Shown: in pieces, positions 4,547 to 5,786 of the stretch
How the letters are laid out: every line of letters begins with the position of its first letter
How positions within the stretch are numbered: position 1 is the first letter of the stretch
Source of the DNA: Bacillota bacterium
GTDB taxonomy: Bacteria; Bacillota_E; Symbiobacteriia; JAMDAP01
Assembly: GCA_023484675.1 (NCBI GenBank)
Contig: JAMDAP010000085.1
Coordinates: 1 to 5,786 of the forward strand
Direction: 5' to 3'
DNA length: 5,786 nt
Made by a program: the position numbers and the translations under genes
The notes under the pieces: generated by a model
Seen by the model: only the letters and a program-made list of their open reading frames with translations
What the model was told of the DNA's origin: nothing
Databases searched by the model: none

Positions 4547-5401
4547 TCATTTGCCACGAAACACCGGGCTCCGCCGCTCCAAGAAGGCTGTGGCGCCCTC
4601 GTGGAAATCTTCGCTGAGACATCCACGGACGAAACGCTCGACCTCCTCCGGGGGAAGGCGCCGAGCAGAGTCGCCGGAAGGAACGCCCCCGGGAGAGCCG
4701 CCCGCTGCGGCTGGTAAGCCCCAGCCCGCCAGGGCCGCCTTGACCGGGCGGACGGACATTGGCGCATTGGCCGCTACTCCGGTGGCCCAATCGAAGGCAG
4801 CCGCCAGCACCTCGCCCGGCGGCGCCAGCTTCTGCACCAGCCCCATCTGCAAGGCCTCAGGAGCGGAAACGCGACGGCCTGTCAGCAATAGCTCGGCTGC
4901 CCGGGAGGGCCCGATGGCCCGGGCCAGCCGGGCCACCAGGCGGTGCGTCAGCACCGCCCCCAGGCGCGCTGCCGGAACGCCGAGGGAGGCTTCCTTTGAC
5001 GCGAGGCGCAGGTCACAGGCCAGGGCCAGCTCCAGCCCGCCGCCCAAAGCGGCGCCGTCCATGGCGGCTATCACGGGAATCGGCAACGCCTCCAGCCCGG
5101 AGAGAAGCCGCTCCACACTATGCAGAAACCCTTGCGCCTGATCGGCATTAAAGGAGAGCATCTCGGTCAGGTCGGCACCGGCGGCGAAGACCCCGCCCTC
5201 GCCATGGAGCACGAGGCACCGGGGACCTGACCCGGGCTCGGCGATCTCGTCCGCCATGGCCTCCACCTCTTGGGCCAGCAGGTCCCAGGCCGCCCGCTGA
5301 AAGGCATTTCGGCGGGCCGGACGCGCCCAGGTCCAGATGCGGACGAGCCCCCGGTCCTCCAGCTCCACCCGGAAGTCCTCTGCCGCCAACCGCCGGCTCA
5401 C
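4547..5401 (-). CDS. Enoyl-CoA hydratase/isomerase family protein (crotonase fold) with one catalytic Glu
   Basis: This is a second crotonase-fold protein, 284 residues from GTG 5401. The start is chosen because GTGA overlaps the upstream gene's stop by four bases and GGAG at 5410-5413 lies eight bases before it; the longer open frame reading back to 5698 is only the shadow of the membrane-protein gene. The oxyanion segments are FAAGADLTEM at 72-81 and DGAALGGGLELALACDL at 115-131. Glu124 matches the first catalytic Glu of enoyl-CoA hydratase. The second Glu is replaced by Ala in VPAARLG at 142-148, and the usual GAGG stretch reads GAVLTHRL. This pattern occurs in hydratase/isomerase subgroups and recalls methylmalonyl-CoA decarboxylase YgfG, so the reaction is open. 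A Gly/Pro-rich insert at about 226-250 makes it longer than the usual 255-265 residues. It ends in SEDFHEGATAFLERRSPVF, the normal C-terminal helix. Confidence 0.92.
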   Translation of the reverse strand: MSRRLAAEDFRVELEDRGLVRIWTWARPARRNAFQRAAWDLLAQEVEAMADEIAEPGSGPRCLVLHGEGGVFAAGADLTEMLSFNADQAQGFLHSVERLLSGLEALPIPVIAAMDGAALGGGLELALACDLRLASKEASLGVPAARLGAVLTHRLVARLARAIGPSRAAELLLTGRRVSAPEALQMGLVQKLAPPGEVLAAAFDWATGVAANAPMSVRPVKAALAGWGLPAAAGGSPGGVPSGDSARRLPPEEVERFVRGCLSEDFHEGATAFLERRSPVFRGK

Positions 5402-5786
5402 AGGGGGGGCTCCGATACGCCGTCCGGCGCCGCCAGCCGCTGGTAGAGAAGGTAGGTGGTGAGGCCCAGGAAAGTAGAGACCACGGCCGCAGTCGCCGCC
5501 ACCAACACCACGGTGACCAGCAGGTCGGGGCGGAATAGGCGCTCCAGCTCGTACGCCAGGCGGTTCGGTGGCATCTGACCGGAGAAGCGGTTCGAGATCT
5601 GAAAGTTCCCGGCCAGACCGCCGGCAAAGCCGCCGAGCAGCAGCAGAGGCAGGGGATGGCGCCGCAGAAGCCTGACGCCGTCGTCCAGGGCCCGCCATAT
5701 CGGCCGCCCGCCCAGGAAGTGGGCCGGTGGCAGCAGCCGGAGCACACCGCCGGCCGCAGCCCCGGCCAGAGTAGCCACCAACCCCC
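5398..5786 (-). CDS. Hypothetical integral membrane protein, 5' end outside the window
   Basis: I do not recognise this protein. About 129 codons are visible and the frame is open to the window edge. The first in-window start candidate, TTG at 5781, has no properly spaced ribosome binding site, so the gene probably begins further upstream. Counted from that TTG, there is a hydrophobic stretch near residues 5-17, an amphipathic segment WRALDDGVRLLRRHPLP at about 29-45, a clear membrane segment LPLLLLGGFAGGLAG, a soluble linker containing ISNRFSGQMPPNRLAYE, and a longer membrane segment of about 25 hydrophobic residues (LLVTVVLVAATAAVV and on) near 86-111. The 'amphipathic helix plus RRHP before a membrane helix' look is common in uncharacterised multi-pass proteins. 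Its TGA overlaps the GTG start of the next gene by four bases, so it belongs to the same operon as the crotonase genes. Confidence 0.75.
   Translation of the reverse strand, partial: GLVATLAGAAAGGVLRLLPPAHFLGGRPIWRALDDGVRLLRRHPLPLLLLGGFAGGLAGNFQISNRFSGQMPPNRLAYELERLFRPDLLVTVVLVAATAAVVSTFLGLTTYLLYQRLAAPDGVSEPPL

Noticed and set aside
5402..5698. N-terminal extension of the first crotonase gene by 99 codons
   Set aside because: The added residues are Arg/Pro/Gly-rich, unlike any crotonase, and overlap the membrane-protein gene in another frame. GTG 5401 with GGAG and a GTGA overlap is the better start.
1..5786. CRISPR array, insertion sequence, tRNA/rRNA or phage-related content
   Set aside because: No regularly spaced repeats, transposase or integrase motifs, terminal inverted repeats or tRNA-like cloverleaf were seen; gene content and base use look uniform across the window.

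Overview
This is a GC-rich bacterial window of ordinary metabolic genes. There is no sign of a mobile element, CRISPR array, tRNA or rRNA. Strong AGGAGG-type ribosome binding sites, TTG and GTG start codons, an ECF-transporter S component, a type III pantothenate kinase and a short-form acyl-CoA mutase together suggest a high-GC member of the Bacillota (Symbiobacterium, Thermaerobacter or Moorella type) or a close relative. That placement is inference from gene content, not phylogeny.

Layout from left to right. (1) Positions 1-360, minus strand: the first 120 residues of a coenzyme-B12-dependent acyl-CoA mutase large subunit, annotated by family as methylmalonyl-CoA mutase. It has Phe where classical methylmalonyl-CoA mutases have the substrate-contacting Tyr. 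(2) Positions 361-809: a 449-base divergent intergenic region with a perfect 8-bp inverted repeat, a 21-bp-spaced direct repeat, an AT-rich promoter-like patch and several hairpins. (3) Plus strand, 810-1547 and 1649-2428: an ECF transporter S component, probably for pantothenate, followed by coaX. Import followed by phosphorylation makes a coherent pantothenate-to-CoA unit. The 101-base gap between them can form mutually exclusive GC-rich hairpins just before the coaX ribosome binding site. (4) Minus strand, 5786 down to 2448: a tightly packed five-gene run of a partial membrane protein, an enoyl-CoA hydratase/isomerase paralogue, a GNAT-family protein, a second (PaaG-like) enoyl-CoA hydratase/isomerase paralogue, and a DinB-family protein. 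Its junctions are 4-base overlaps or gaps of 3-12 bases, and some ribosome binding sites overlap the preceding stop codon, so it is almost certainly one coupled operon. It converges on coaX with only 19 bases between the stop codons.

The common thread is CoA and acyl-CoA chemistry: pantothenate uptake and phosphorylation, an acyl-CoA mutase, and two crotonase-fold enzymes. I found no clear new system. The items most worth checking are the Asp-to-Lys change in the CoaX DFGTATT motif, the Phe in the mutase, the active-site changes in the two crotonase paralogues, and the alternative RNA structures ahead of coaX.
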